Positions 1 through 8,401 are shown, counted from the stretch's first letter. The stretch is DNA of 20,485 nt from Flavobacteriaceae bacterium (GCA_016649785.1 JAENXB010000022.1:1-20485); one strand, 5' to 3'. A program made the numbers and translations. The notes: a model not told the origin generated them from the sequence alone.

Positions 1-1197
1 TGCCTGTTTGATATTCGCAAGATTTACAGTGCCCTTAAGTGCCATATCCACCAACTTATTCCCGGTCAGATTTTTAATATTTCCGTTTCCGGAAAATACA
101 TCCTGGTCTATCCTGAAACTCATTTTGTCTATATTGAGAAAAGTGCCATCCACAAGACCGGTCTCATTTATAATTGCGGCATTTATATTGATGTCCTGCA
201 CACTTTTCGGCAAATCGGGATATTTAAATGAAGCGTTGCCGGAGCTGATTTTAATGTTCATTTTAGGAATATAGGTGTCGTCCACAATACCTTTAATTGT
301 TCCGTCAACTACAAAATCGCCGCTGGTTTCCACATTTTCTATGTTTTTGGCATAGGTTTCAGGAATTACGGCCAGAAAGTTTTTAAAGGAAGAAGATGGG
401 GTTTTAAAACTCAGATCAATTTCGTTATTATTTTCATTCACCTTTACAAATCCGTCAAAAGTGAGCGCTAACTGGTTGATAGTAGCTTCATTTTCAAGAA
501 ATGTATATTTTAAATTGTCCATATCCATCTGAATGACAGCATCCAGCGCGACTTTATTTCGGTTTAAATAATTTACCCCATCATAATCCAGGGAAACAAG
601 GGAATTTGTTTCAGTCTTCAGTTCAGAAAGCTGAAGGGAGAAATCCCCGGTGCCCCAATGGTTTAATTCTTCCAGCTTCAGACTGAGTTTCTGGCCTTCA
701 TCAAAATAGTTCAGCAGGGAATTATTGATCTCGTAATGTTGAAGGTCCAATTTAAACGGATTTGATATGGTATCGCCGGATGTAGAAACGGCATCTTTAA
801 TGGTAATATCATAATTATTATTCCCAAGTGAATCAACTTTGATGTTCACAAAAGCATTATTCAGCTTTAATTCATCGATCTTTTTGGGTTGACTGCTGCC
901 CTTAAAAAGTTCTTTAATGGACATTTTCAGTAAAATTTCTTCGCTTATAGCCAGGGTGTCTCCGGCAAATGGCGCTTTGTTAATTACGCTCACGTCTTTT
1001 AAAACCAGTGTTGCCTGAGGGAAACTTCTAAATAAAGTAAGGTCCAGATCACTAAACTCCACCTCGGCATTTAGATTGTTGTTAACCCCTTTTTTTACCA
1101 AATCCTTCAACTGTGCCTCAAACACAAAAGGTGCGGAGATCAGGAAAATAACAATTAACAAAAGGACAAACCCGATTATTTTAAACCATTTGTTCAT
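1..1197 (-). CDS. AsmA-like membrane-anchored protein, N-terminal part (runs off the window start)
   Basis: Reading the minus strand from ATG at 1197-1195 gives an uninterrupted frame of 399 codons to the window edge, so the 3' end is missing. It opens with MNKWFKIIGF and a single hydrophobic segment (about residues 5-24), typical of a signal anchor that leaves a large periplasmic domain. The following stretch (VEFSDLDLTLFRSFPQATL, then KDVSVINKAPFAGDTLA) matches the pattern of Bacteroidota AsmA/DUF748-like proteins, in which beta-rich repeats form a long lipid-carrying groove. Role by family: envelope integrity, probably phospholipid transport to the outer membrane; this is inference. It is divergent from the FolK fusion across 259 bases. 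The start is well supported because it gives the anchor in the right place. Confidence 0.75.
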   Translation of the reverse strand, partial: MNKWFKIIGFVLLLIVIFLISAPFVFEAQLKDLVKKGVNNNLNAEVEFSDLDLTLFRSFPQATLVLKDVSVINKAPFAGDTLAISEEILLKMSIKELFKGSSQPKKIDELKLNNAFVNIKVDSLGNNNYDITIKDAVSTSGDTISNPFKLDLQHYEINNSLLNYFDEGQKLSLKLEELNHWGTGDFSLQLSELKTETNSLVSLDYDGVNYLNRNKVALDAVIQMDMDNLKYTFLENEATINQLALTFDGFVKVNENNNEIDLSFKTPSSSFKNFLAVIPETYAKNIENVETSGDFVVDGTIKGIVDDTYIPKMNIKISSGNASFKYPDLPKSVQDININAAIINETGLVDGTFLNIDKMSFRIDQDVFSGNGNIKNLTGNKLVDMALKGTVNLANIKQA

Positions 1198-1360
1198 TTC
1201 AGTATAATTTTTTCAATTAAGGGTGTTGTCTATAATTATGCCATTTTATTTCAAAAATTCCGGTAATTATCAGATTTTCAGGTTATTCCTTTTCTGAATA
1301 AAAATCAAATAAATTTCTTGCCTCAAAACCTGATTTTTGAATATTTACCTGCTAATTTTT

Positions 1361-1390
1361 TTTGAACACTTGCTAACAAAGTTAAGTTTA
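1361..1390 (+). promoter_or_regulatory. Candidate Bacteroidota-type promoter for the FolK-dNK gene
   Basis: TTTG at 1361-1364 is followed after 18 bases by TAAGTTTA at 1383-1390, which matches the TAnnTTTG -7 consensus at 7 of 8 positions. It lies about 65 bases ahead of the TTG start at 1457. No transcript data; the assignment rests on motif and spacing. Confidence 0.45.
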
Positions 1391-1456
1391 TGTTAGTTTG
1401 TTTTCCTTAATTTGCTGTGAAATTAATTAATTCTCTTCTGTTTTCTTAAAGCTATT

Positions 1457-2590
1457 TTGAATCTACTTAAAACCTTTTATATCGCCCTTGGAAGCAATCA
1501 GGGAAACCGGTTGGAACTGTTGCAATTTGCAATAGATAAAATTCATGCGAATGTTGGTGAAATTCAGCAAATCTCAAAAGTTTATGAAACTCCCGCCTGG
1601 GGTTTTGAGGGGAGCGCTTTTTTAAATGCCTGTGCAATTGTAAGATCACGGTTTGCACCTAAAAAACTGCTGAAAAAATTGCTCGATATTGAAAACGAAT
1701 TGGGGCGTTCAAGAAGTGTTTCAAAAGCATATCAAAACAGAACTATAGATTTGGATATTTTGATGATGGAGGATGAAATTATCGATTCCGAAAGCCTGAA
1801 ATTACCGCATCCTGAAATGCAAAACCGGAAATTTGTGTTGTTGCCACTTGTAGATATTGCAGGTAACGTGATTCACCCTATTCTAAAACGAAGTATTTCT
1901 AAACTTTTAGAAGAGACGAAGGATACTGATGAAATCACACGAATTTCGGACAGCCTGAAAAATCCTTCTAAAAATTACAACTTTACGGGTCTTAATTATA
2001 TAGCAGTTGAAGGAAATATAGGTGCCGGAAAAACCAGCCTTGCAACTATGATCTCTGAAGATTTTAATGCCAAATTGATCCTGGAACGATTTAAGGACAA
2101 TCCATTCCTGCCTAAATTTTACGAAGACCAGCATCGTTATGCATTTCCGCTGGAAATGTCGTTTATCGCCGATCGCTATCAGCAACTTTCAGACGATTTA
2201 TCGCAATACGATCTGTTTGCAGATTTTGTGGTTTCGGATTACGATGTTTTTAAATCGCTGATTTTTGCCAAAATCACCCTGCAAGAGGATGAATATGCCT
2301 TGTACAACAAGCTTTTTAGTATTATTTACAAGGAACTGGTAAAACCCGACCTGTATATTTATCTCTATCAAAACACGGACCGGTTGCTGGAAAACATCAA
2401 AAATCGCGGCCGGGATTACGAACAAAAAATCCAACCCGATTATTTGGCAAAAATAAATCAAAGTTACCTGGCTTACATAAAATCACAAACCAATATAAAG
2501 GTGCAGATCATAGATATTTCCGACAAGGATTTTATAAACCACCGCCCCGATTATTTGTCGATTTTGGAGGAAATAGCCCAAAATAGATAA
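1457..2590 (+). CDS. folK: Bifunctional HPPK (FolK) fused to a deoxynucleoside kinase
   Basis: A 377-residue protein with two enzymes in one chain. Residues about 6-150 are HPPK, which pyrophosphorylates 6-hydroxymethyl-7,8-dihydropterin in folate synthesis: YIALGSNQGNR at the start, the RTIDLDILMM signature at 95-104 with acidic D98 and D100 for Mg-ATP, and PHPEMQNRKFVLLPL at 117-131. Residues about 180-375 are a deoxynucleoside kinase of the dCK/dGK/dAK fold: P-loop GNIGAGKTS at 186-194, LILER at 207-211, and a LID-like RGRDYEQ at 317-323, for salvage phosphorylation of deoxynucleosides. HPPK alone is usually about 160 residues, so the second half is a genuine fusion; such fusions are known in flavobacteria. 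The start is TTG: an in-frame TAA sits at 1424-1426 and no ATG intervenes. The preferred nucleoside (dA or dG) cannot be read from sequence with certainty. Confidence 0.92.
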   Translation: MNLLKTFYIALGSNQGNRLELLQFAIDKIHANVGEIQQISKVYETPAWGFEGSAFLNACAIVRSRFAPKKLLKKLLDIENELGRSRSVSKAYQNRTIDLDILMMEDEIIDSESLKLPHPEMQNRKFVLLPLVDIAGNVIHPILKRSISKLLEETKDTDEITRISDSLKNPSKNYNFTGLNYIAVEGNIGAGKTSLATMISEDFNAKLILERFKDNPFLPKFYEDQHRYAFPLEMSFIADRYQQLSDDLSQYDLFADFVVSDYDVFKSLIFAKITLQEDEYALYNKLFSIIYKELVKPDLYIYLYQNTDRLLENIKNRGRDYEQKIQPDYLAKINQSYLAYIKSQTNIKVQIIDISDKDFINHRPDYLSILEEIAQNR

Positions 2591-2801
2591 GAGAAAATAG
2601 AAAATAGAATATAGAGAAGAGACAAAAAAACCTAAGACAAAGTTTAGGCTAAAGGAAAAGATGAGAACTTGCATGTACCTGCCAGCCGGCAAAAGTAGGG
2701 TTGTGTGTGTTGACTAGAAATTGGGATTCGTACTATGAAAAATTGAAGATTAGAGGAAATTCACTCTCTTCTCTTTCATCTTTTTTCTCACATCTAATTT
2801 C
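2591..2801. repeat. Purine-rich and pyrimidine-rich simple-repeat tails between convergent genes
   Basis: The space between the convergent folK fusion and the TrmH-like gene starts with an AG-rich run of the GAAAATA kind (2591-2622) and ends with a CT-rich run (2762-2818) containing CTCTTCTCTTTC and CACTTCTCAAATCTAC. The two runs are roughly complementary, so a long imperfect hairpin is possible. A short palindrome, TGCC/GGCA around AGCC, sits at 2680-2691. I see no gene here. Confidence 0.5.
2624..2648 (-). terminator. Candidate rho-independent terminator for the minus-strand TrmH-like gene
   Basis: On the minus strand CCTAA (2648-2644) pairs with TTAGG (2635-2631), with AC/GT extending the stem past one bulged C, followed directly by seven T (2630-2624). 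It lies about 150 bases past the stop of the TrmH-like gene. The stem is short, so this is moderate evidence only. Confidence 0.4.
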
Positions 2802-3347
2802 TCACTTCTCAAATCTACTTTTCGAAAACAAATCCCACAAAACGATCCCGGCACTCACTGCGATATTTAGGGAATGTTTGCTTCCCAGCTGTGGGATTTC
2901 CAGTACTCCGTCACTTGCCGTAACCACTTCCTGTTGTACTCCTTTTACTTCATTTCCAAAGATCACCGCGTATGTTTTGCCTTGTTCAGGATAGAATTCA
3001 TTGAGCATGGTTGCATTTTCTGCCTGTTCTACAGAGTACACTTCTGTATTTTCGGCTTGCAGTTTTTTTACCACGTCCAAAGTGTTTTCAAAGTATTCCC
3101 AGGCTACGGTTTCGGTGGCACCCAATGCGGTTTTGTGAATGTCTTTATGCGGCGGCTGTGCGGTAAAGCCGCACAGATATATTTTTTGGATCAAAAAAGC
3201 ATCGCAACTGCGAAACACCGAGCCTATATTGTTCAAGCTCCTGATATTGTCCAAAATCACGATAATGGGCGTTTTCGCAGCATCTTTAAATTCTTCTACG
3301 CTTTTGCGATCCAGTTCGCTGTTCTCTAATTTCCGATTTATTGCCAT
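2802..3347 (-). CDS. TrmH/SpoU-family RNA 2'-O-methyltransferase
   Basis: A 181-residue SPOUT methyltransferase carrying all three SpoU motifs: motif 1 NNIGSVFRSCDAF (39-51, with R46 the expected catalytic arginine), motif 2 VIFGNEVKGV (128-137) and motif 3 IPQLGSKHSLNIAVS (151-165). These form the trefoil knot that binds S-adenosylmethionine and methylates a ribose 2'-OH in tRNA or rRNA. The substrate nucleotide cannot be told from sequence. The protein lacks a long N-terminal substrate-recognition domain and has only a short basic leader (MAINRKLENSELDRK), so it resembles the compact TrmH-like proteins of Bacteroidota. It is convergent with the FolK fusion. A perfect TAnnTTTG box sits 5 bases ahead of the ATG, implying a leaderless or nearly leaderless mRNA. 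Confidence 0.88.
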   Translation of the reverse strand: MAINRKLENSELDRKSVEEFKDAAKTPIIVILDNIRSLNNIGSVFRSCDAFLIQKIYLCGFTAQPPHKDIHKTALGATETVAWEYFENTLDVVKKLQAENTEVYSVEQAENATMLNEFYPEQGKTYAVIFGNEVKGVQQEVVTASDGVLEIPQLGSKHSLNIAVSAGIVLWDLFSKSRFEK

Positions 3348-3352
3348 AGGAG

Positions 3353-3360
3353 CAAAAGTA
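3353..3360 (-). promoter_or_regulatory. -7 box (TACTTTTG) of a probably leaderless promoter
   Basis: On the minus strand TACTTTTG fits TAnnTTTG exactly and ends 5 bases before the ATG at 3347. Transcription would start about at the start codon. The best upstream TTG is about 25 bases away, wider than usual, so the -33 element is unclear. Confidence 0.5.
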
Positions 3361-3431
3361 GGAAATTATTAATTTGTTGAAAATCCAATCAAATGGATAT
3401 TTTTATATTATTTGCCAGGTAGGATATTACA

Positions 3432-3995
3432 TCAATAAAAACCGGAAATTAAAACTAAAGAGACAGCTGACAGGAGTGCAGCGGCTTGACGCAATTGTGA
3501 CAGGGCTTTTGAGATATGAATTTCTACCGTTTTGACCGATATTCCCATTACCTCGCCGATTTCTTTATATTTAAGCTGATTATACCTGCTCAAGAGGAAG
3601 GCTTCCCTGCATTTAGGCGATAATTGTTCAATGGCCACATTAATGATCTCAACCTTTTGGTTATCGACTGTTCCCTCCTCAGGCTGAAGTTTGCTCAATG
3701 TTTCCCATTTTAAGGTTTCAAGGAGGGTGGTTTCCTTAGTTGATTCCCTCATTTTTTCTATAAACTTATTGTGGCAAGCCTTGAAGAGGTAGCTTTTAAC
3801 CGAAGTTTTTATTCTTATTTCCGTTCTGGATTCCCACATTTTTATAAAAACTTCCTGAACCACATCTTCTGCAAGATCCGGGTTCCCCGATAATTTAAGC
3901 ACATACCCACAAAGCTTCTTATGATTCTTGATAAATAACCTTTCAAAAGCAGCTAAGTCCTTTATTAAGAGGGCGTCGTTTTTTAAAGTTGGTAT
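3432..3995 (-). CDS. ECF sigma-70 factor, FecI-like, start codon unclear
   Basis: Region 2 reads AAFERLFIKNHKKLCGYV followed by LKLSGNPDLAEDVVQEVFIKMW, the classic core-binding and -10-recognition helix of FecI-type factors. Region 4 (LSPKCREAFLLSRYNQLKYKEIGEVMGIS) is the helix-turn-helix for the -35 region, followed by a short hydrophobic tail ending SGFY as in many Bacteroidota ECF factors. The first ordinary start in frame is GTG at 3902, which would delete the front half of region 2, giving only 156 residues. The frame stays open upstream to TGA at 4067-4065 but contains no ATG, GTG or TTG. The limits given use ATA at 3995-3993, where the protein would begin with PTLKNDALLIKDL and have the usual ~187 residues; ATT at 4013 or 4016 is the alternative. 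It is divergent from its likely anti-sigma partner at 4087. Either a rare non-AUG start is used or the gene is poorly translated. Confidence 0.75.
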   Translation of the reverse strand: MPTLKNDALLIKDLAAFERLFIKNHKKLCGYVLKLSGNPDLAEDVVQEVFIKMWESRTEIRIKTSVKSYLFKACHNKFIEKMRESTKETTLLETLKWETLSKLQPEEGTVDNQKVEIINVAIEQLSPKCREAFLLSRYNQLKYKEIGEVMGISVKTVEIHISKALSQLRQAAALLSAVSLVLISGFY

Positions 3996-4086
3996 GTTTT
4001 CTTTTGAGGTAATAATGGTCTTTTTTGTAATAATTAAAATAATGTGAAAATATATAGGGGTATTTCAGAAAAGTTGCGTCATAACT

Positions 4087-5229
4087 ATGAATAGCACACC
4101 TAAAAACAGGAAAATGTTAGCATTAATTCAAAAATATCTCAATGCAAATTCTTCAAAAATGGAAGAAACAGAGCTTTTAAATTGGGTTGAGAAAGACGAA
4201 ACTAACAAAAAGATCTTTATAGAACAAGTTAAATTATGGAATTATACTTATGAAGATACCAATCAGTTCAATACAAATCAGGCTTTTGAGATATTAAAAA
4301 GGAAAATTAACAAGCTGCCCGAAAAGGAACAAAATCCTTTTCAAATCAATAAATATTTTAAATACGCAGCTGTTTTTATTTTGGGATTACTGTCTTTTTT
4401 ATGGTTTTCAAACACCGGGCAAATATCAGAAACTAACGATGAAAGTATTGTTGAAAGAATATCAAAGCCAGAATTTAGCGATAAAATAATACTTATTAAA
4501 GAGGATGGCTCTGAAAATATAGTTCCCGATAAGGAAGAAGAATTGAGTTATCTCAAGGAAAACAAACCCGGCGAAAAATTAGTCTACAATTCCATAATTG
4601 TTCCCCGGGGAAAAATCTTTAAAATCATCCTCTCCGATGGTACAAAGGTTTGGCTCAATGCAGACACCAAAATTAGCTTTCCCCAAAAATTTTTAGCCAC
4701 AGAAGATACCCGGACGGTCGTCCTAGATGGTGAAGCCTACTTTGAAGTCGCACATAATAAAGATCAACCTTTTATTGTAAAATCCAATGATCTGGAAATC
4801 GAGGTTTTGGGTACACGGTTTAACGTATCGTCTTATGCGAGTAGTGATCAAATAAGCACGACCCTGGTGGAAGGTTCGGTAAAGATCAATAATTCAAAGG
4901 ATTCCATTGCGGGATTGATCCTAAAACCCAGTTACCAGGCCGAGTTCAATAAAAACACGGAAAAACTGGAAGCTTTCAAAGTAAATACAACCGATTTTAC
5001 CGCATGGATGGATAATAAAGTCCTGTTTAAAAATGAAGCCTTTAAAGACCTGATCCTAAAATTTGAACGCGCTTACAATGTGAGTATTATAAACCAAATA
5101 CCCGAGCTAGAGAAAGAACGGTTCACCGGAGAATTTGATAAAGAAAGTATCGAAGATATTATTAAAACCTTTTCATCCCGACTGGATTTCAGATATAAAA
5201 TTGAAAACAAGACCATAACAATTTATTAA
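4087..5229 (+). CDS. FecR-family anti-sigma factor
   Basis: A 380-residue inner-membrane regulator. Residues 1-90 form the cytoplasmic, sigma-binding part (IQKYLNANSSKMEETELLNWVEKDE is the usual Bacteroidota opening). One membrane helix follows at about 92-108 (KYAAVFILGLLSFLWF). The periplasmic FecR domain spans about 172-268: VPRGKIFKIILSDGTKVWLN, then VVLDGEAYFEVAH and LGTRFNVSSY. The C-terminal DUF4974 domain is about 312-379, including FTGEFDKESIEDIIKTFS, and resembles an STN-type signalling fold. By family it receives the signal from the STN domain of the neighbouring receptor and releases or activates the ECF sigma factor at 3432-3995. The receptor starts 70 bases after its stop, so these two are probably co-transcribed. 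Unlike most such loci, the sigma gene is divergent rather than upstream in the same direction. Confidence 0.92.
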   Translation: MNSTPKNRKMLALIQKYLNANSSKMEETELLNWVEKDETNKKIFIEQVKLWNYTYEDTNQFNTNQAFEILKRKINKLPEKEQNPFQINKYFKYAAVFILGLLSFLWFSNTGQISETNDESIVERISKPEFSDKIILIKEDGSENIVPDKEEELSYLKENKPGEKLVYNSIIVPRGKIFKIILSDGTKVWLNADTKISFPQKFLATEDTRTVVLDGEAYFEVAHNKDQPFIVKSNDLEIEVLGTRFNVSSYASSDQISTTLVEGSVKINNSKDSIAGLILKPSYQAEFNKNTEKLEAFKVNTTDFTAWMDNKVLFKNEAFKDLILKFERAYNVSIINQIPELEKERFTGEFDKESIEDIIKTFSSRLDFRYKIENKTITIY

Positions 5230-5299
5230 AACCGTCATTATGGGCCAACATTTTCAATTTCAACAATTTTCAAGTTTAATTAATCAAAACCAATAAATT

Positions 5300-8200
5300 A
5301 TGAGAAAAAAGAACTTAATCAATTCATCCACGAAAACATTCCATTCCTGTGTGCCAGGGGGTTTCAAAATGAAAATTTCCCTGGTCCTTCTTTTGTTCAG
5401 CATCTTTCAAATGACTGCAAAAACAGAGAATTCACAGGAACAGTTGGAATTTAATTTTACCGAGGTTTCGCTTAATAAAGTGTTGAAAGAGATAAAAAAT
5501 CAGTCAGATTACAATTTTTTTTACAAAAATAAGGACGTAAATACAGCTCAAAAAGTCTCGGTATTCGCCCACAAAGAGTCGGCAGAAATTGTTTTAAACC
5601 GGCTTTTCCAAAACACCAAAGTTTCCTTTAAAATTATTGGGAAACAGATAATCCTTTCTGAAAAGGAAACAGTATCCGAATCCAAACCGAAACAAGAGCG
5701 GGAAATTACGGGCGTTGTGAAAGATAACAATGGCACGCTATTGCCGGGAGCAAATGTAATAGTGAAGGGTACGAGTGTTGGGACCCAAACCGATTTTGAC
5801 GGTAAATTCACCCTGAGCATTCCGGAAGGAAAAAACATTCTGGAACTATCTTTTATTGGATATATAACTATGGAAGTGGATATTACGGGTAAAGACACTA
5901 TTGACATCACTATGAAAGAAGCTGCCGCGAAATTGGATGATGTGGTAGTTGTAGGTAGCCGAGGGAAGCCAAGAACAGCTTTTGATTCCCCTGTGCCGGT
6001 AGATAACATTCAGGCCAGTGAATTAAAACAAACAGGAAAAGGAACTTTAGATCAACAATTGATGTTTAAAGTGCCTTCATATAATTCTACCCAACAACCT
6101 ATTTCTGATGCCGCAGCTCACTTTAGCCCTGCCGATTTAAGAGGTCTTTTCCCAAGCAGGACCCTGGTTTTGGTAAACGGAAAACGAAAAAATGCCAGTG
6201 CGCTTGTTTATAGTTACGTGACGCCGGGGCGTGGTGAGGTAGGAGTTGATATGAAATCGGTGCCATCTGCTGCTCTGGAACGCGTCGAGATTTTAAGGGA
6301 TGGTGCAGCCGCACAATATGGCTCTGATGCAGTTGCGGGAGTTGTTAATCTTGTACTTAAAAAACAATCGGATCCATTTATAAATACCAGCTATAGTGTT
6401 ACTACTGAAGGTGATGGGGAGCAGTATCAAATAGAAACTGGTTTCGGCGTTAAAATAGCAGATAAAGGCTATGCTAATTTCACCTTTAACTATTTTGAAC
6501 AAAAAAGATCACAAAGGGCAGGAACTATTACCAGCGTTGCTGATGAAGCCGGTTATTGGGGAATTTCAGACGACACGGACTTTTCAACCTCCGATCTTGA
6601 AGGATTCTTACAGAGAAATCCAAGTGCCGGATTTGAAGTAGGAGCTCCGGATATGACCATCACTAATTTTGTGTACAATACAGGTTATGTGCTGGATGAA
6701 GACACCAATACCGAAATATACTCTTTTGGAACGCTCGCGAACAGAAGTGGTTCTGCACCTCAATTTGCCAGGGTGCCATATTGGGTGAGCGGTTTTGAAC
6801 AAATCTATCCTGGAGCCGACTTTTTCCAAGCCGAAATGGCCCCTCAAATAAATGATTATACCATTGCACTTGGATTAAAAACAACCTTTAACAAATGGGA
6901 TTTTGATTTAAGTTCAACAATGGGTAGAAATAGGATTGATTATTACATTGTAAACTCTTTTAACCAATCTTTTGGTGCCAGCAGTCCGTCAGATTTCTAC
7001 AATGGAGCACACGAGTTTAGCCATGTAGTTAATAACCTTGACATTGTAAGAAGCTTTGAAGATACGGGAATTAACGCATTAACCGTCGCTTTTGGAGCAG
7101 AACACAGGACTGAGAACTTTGTGACAGAAGAAGGGGAATTTGTCTCTTATGGAGATGGAACTCCAGATGTAGATGACAGAACCGGATCTGAATCTTTTGG
7201 AGGATTCAGGCCAGAAAATGCCTCAAACGATTATAGGAGTAACCTGGGGATTTACACTGATATTACCGCAGATTTCACAGAAGCCTTTTTAGTAGGTGGT
7301 GCATTGAGATATGAAAATTACAGTGATTTTGGTTCTAATATTAGCTGGAAACTGAATTCCAGATTGAAAGCATTGGATGATAAGCTCTCAATAAGAGGTT
7401 CTGTAAGCAGTGGTTTTAGAGCGCCATCGCTACATCAAATGTTTTATACTGCGATCACTACCACATTAACTGAAAACGGGATACAGCAAAATGGAATTCT
7501 CAATAATGCCGACCCGGCCTTAAGAGCTTTGGGGATCCCTAAATTAAAAGCGGAAACTGCTTTTAATTTAGGAACGGGTATTACCTATCGTTTCACTCAA
7601 AAAATTGGTATTACCATGGACCTTTACCAAATAGATGTAGATGACAGGATCGTACTTTCCGGCCAGGTAACTCCAACGGATGATCCAACCAACCCGATAG
7701 ATCAAACACTTGATGCCGTAAATGTAGGAGCCGCTGGTTTTTTCTTAAATGCAATAGACACTCGTACCAAGGGTATAGATATCGTTTTTAGCTACAATAT
7801 GATTGAACTTGGGAATGGATTTTTAAGCGGAAGTATAGCAGCCAATTTTAATAAAACCACAGTGAGAAATACACACTTCCCGAAATTTATTAAGGATAAC
7901 AATCTTGAAGATGCTTTATTCTCCAGAGAAGATATATCCAGGGTTGAGACATGGAGGCCAAGATCTAAAATTATCGCTTCTGTAAACTATAAACTCAATA
8001 AATTCTCTACCAATTTATCTTTCATGAATTATGGGAAGGTAACCTATCGCCATCCCAGCAATCCTGAAGATGATGCCACTTATGGAAGTAAGTTACTTAC
8101 AGATCTAAGCTTTTCTTATGAAATTACAGAAAAGATTGGTTTAACCGTGGGAGCCAATAATCTTTTTAATGTCTACCCGGATACTTTTGCCGATGCTTAT

Positions 8201-8329
8201 AGCGATAACGGCGGAGTTCCGAACGACAGGAACCTGGATTTTGTTGGAAGGTTTAAATACCCTTGGCAAACCACTCAATTTGGAATTGACGGGACAAGAA
8301 TTTTCACCAACCTTGCCTTCAAATTTTAG
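5300..8329 (+). CDS. STN-domain TonB-dependent outer-membrane receptor (transducer type)
   Basis: A 1009-residue receptor. A basic leader (1-23) precedes a signal peptide (hydrophobic about 24-42, ISLVLLLFSIFQMTA). Next come an STN domain at about 48-124 (FNFTEVSLNKVLKEIKNQ), a carboxypeptidase-regulatory-like beta-sandwich from about 135 (ITGVVKDNNGTLLPGANVIV), a TonB-box-like DDVVVVGSRG, a plug domain ending near VEILRDGAAAQYGSDAVAG, and a 22-strand-type barrel to the C-terminal aromatic (NLAFKF). STN plus the upstream FecR make it a signalling receptor that likely induces its own synthesis. There is no SusD-like lipoprotein next to it, so it is not a standard SusCD glycan importer; the plug (SPADLRGLFPSRTLVLVNGKR) is more like small-ligand or siderophore-type receptors. 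The ligand is unknown. A strong terminator follows within 30 bases of the stop. Confidence 0.9.
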   Translation: MRKKNLINSSTKTFHSCVPGGFKMKISLVLLLFSIFQMTAKTENSQEQLEFNFTEVSLNKVLKEIKNQSDYNFFYKNKDVNTAQKVSVFAHKESAEIVLNRLFQNTKVSFKIIGKQIILSEKETVSESKPKQEREITGVVKDNNGTLLPGANVIVKGTSVGTQTDFDGKFTLSIPEGKNILELSFIGYITMEVDITGKDTIDITMKEAAAKLDDVVVVGSRGKPRTAFDSPVPVDNIQASELKQTGKGTLDQQLMFKVPSYNSTQQPISDAAAHFSPADLRGLFPSRTLVLVNGKRKNASALVYSYVTPGRGEVGVDMKSVPSAALERVEILRDGAAAQYGSDAVAGVVNLVLKKQSDPFINTSYSVTTEGDGEQYQIETGFGVKIADKGYANFTFNYFEQKRSQRAGTITSVADEAGYWGISDDTDFSTSDLEGFLQRNPSAGFEVGAPDMTITNFVYNTGYVLDEDTNTEIYSFGTLANRSGSAPQFARVPYWVSGFEQIYPGADFFQAEMAPQINDYTIALGLKTTFNKWDFDLSSTMGRNRIDYYIVNSFNQSFGASSPSDFYNGAHEFSHVVNNLDIVRSFEDTGINALTVAFGAEHRTENFVTEEGEFVSYGDGTPDVDDRTGSESFGGFRPENASNDYRSNLGIYTDITADFTEAFLVGGALRYENYSDFGSNISWKLNSRLKALDDKLSIRGSVSSGFRAPSLHQMFYTAITTTLTENGIQQNGILNNADPALRALGIPKLKAETAFNLGTGITYRFTQKIGITMDLYQIDVDDRIVLSGQVTPTDDPTNPIDQTLDAVNVGAAGFFLNAIDTRTKGIDIVFSYNMIELGNGFLSGSIAANFNKTTVRNTHFPKFIKDNNLEDALFSREDISRVETWRPRSKIIASVNYKLNKFSTNLSFMNYGKVTYRHPSNPEDDATYGSKLLTDLSFSYEITEKIGLTVGANNLFNVYPDTFADAYSDNGGVPNDRNLDFVGRFKYPWQTTQFGIDGTRIFTNLAFKF

Positions 8330-8358
8330 ACAAATTGTTTGTTTTGTTTAATATTATT

Positions 8359-8401
8359 GAACCGCTTTTAGCCGTAAAGGTTAAAAGCGGTTCTTTTTTT
8401 T
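8359..8401 (+). terminator. Rho-independent terminator after the TonB receptor
   Basis: GAACCGCTTTTA at 8359-8370 pairs perfectly with TAAAAGCGGTTC at 8382-8393 (12 bp), with an 11-base loop, followed by a run of eight T from 8394. It begins 30 bases after the receptor stop and closes the fecR-receptor transcript. The A-rich foot also allows weaker action on the minus strand, but no gene ends there. Confidence 0.9.

Noticed and set aside
2680..2691. TGCC/GGCA palindrome as a mobile repeat
   Set aside because: A 4-bp stem alone is too little; it may be a fragment of an interspersed repeat but no second copy is visible in the window.
2874..3329. 151-codon plus-strand frame opposite the TrmH-like gene
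   Set aside because: Antisense shadow of a gene with three clear SpoU motifs.
4065..4082. ATG at 4082 as the sigma factor start
   Set aside because: It is in the right frame but a TGA stops it after five codons; readthrough would need evidence that is not here.
5548..6009. 153-codon minus-strand frame within the TonB receptor
   Set aside because: Antisense shadow of the STN and plug coding region; no recognisable domain.
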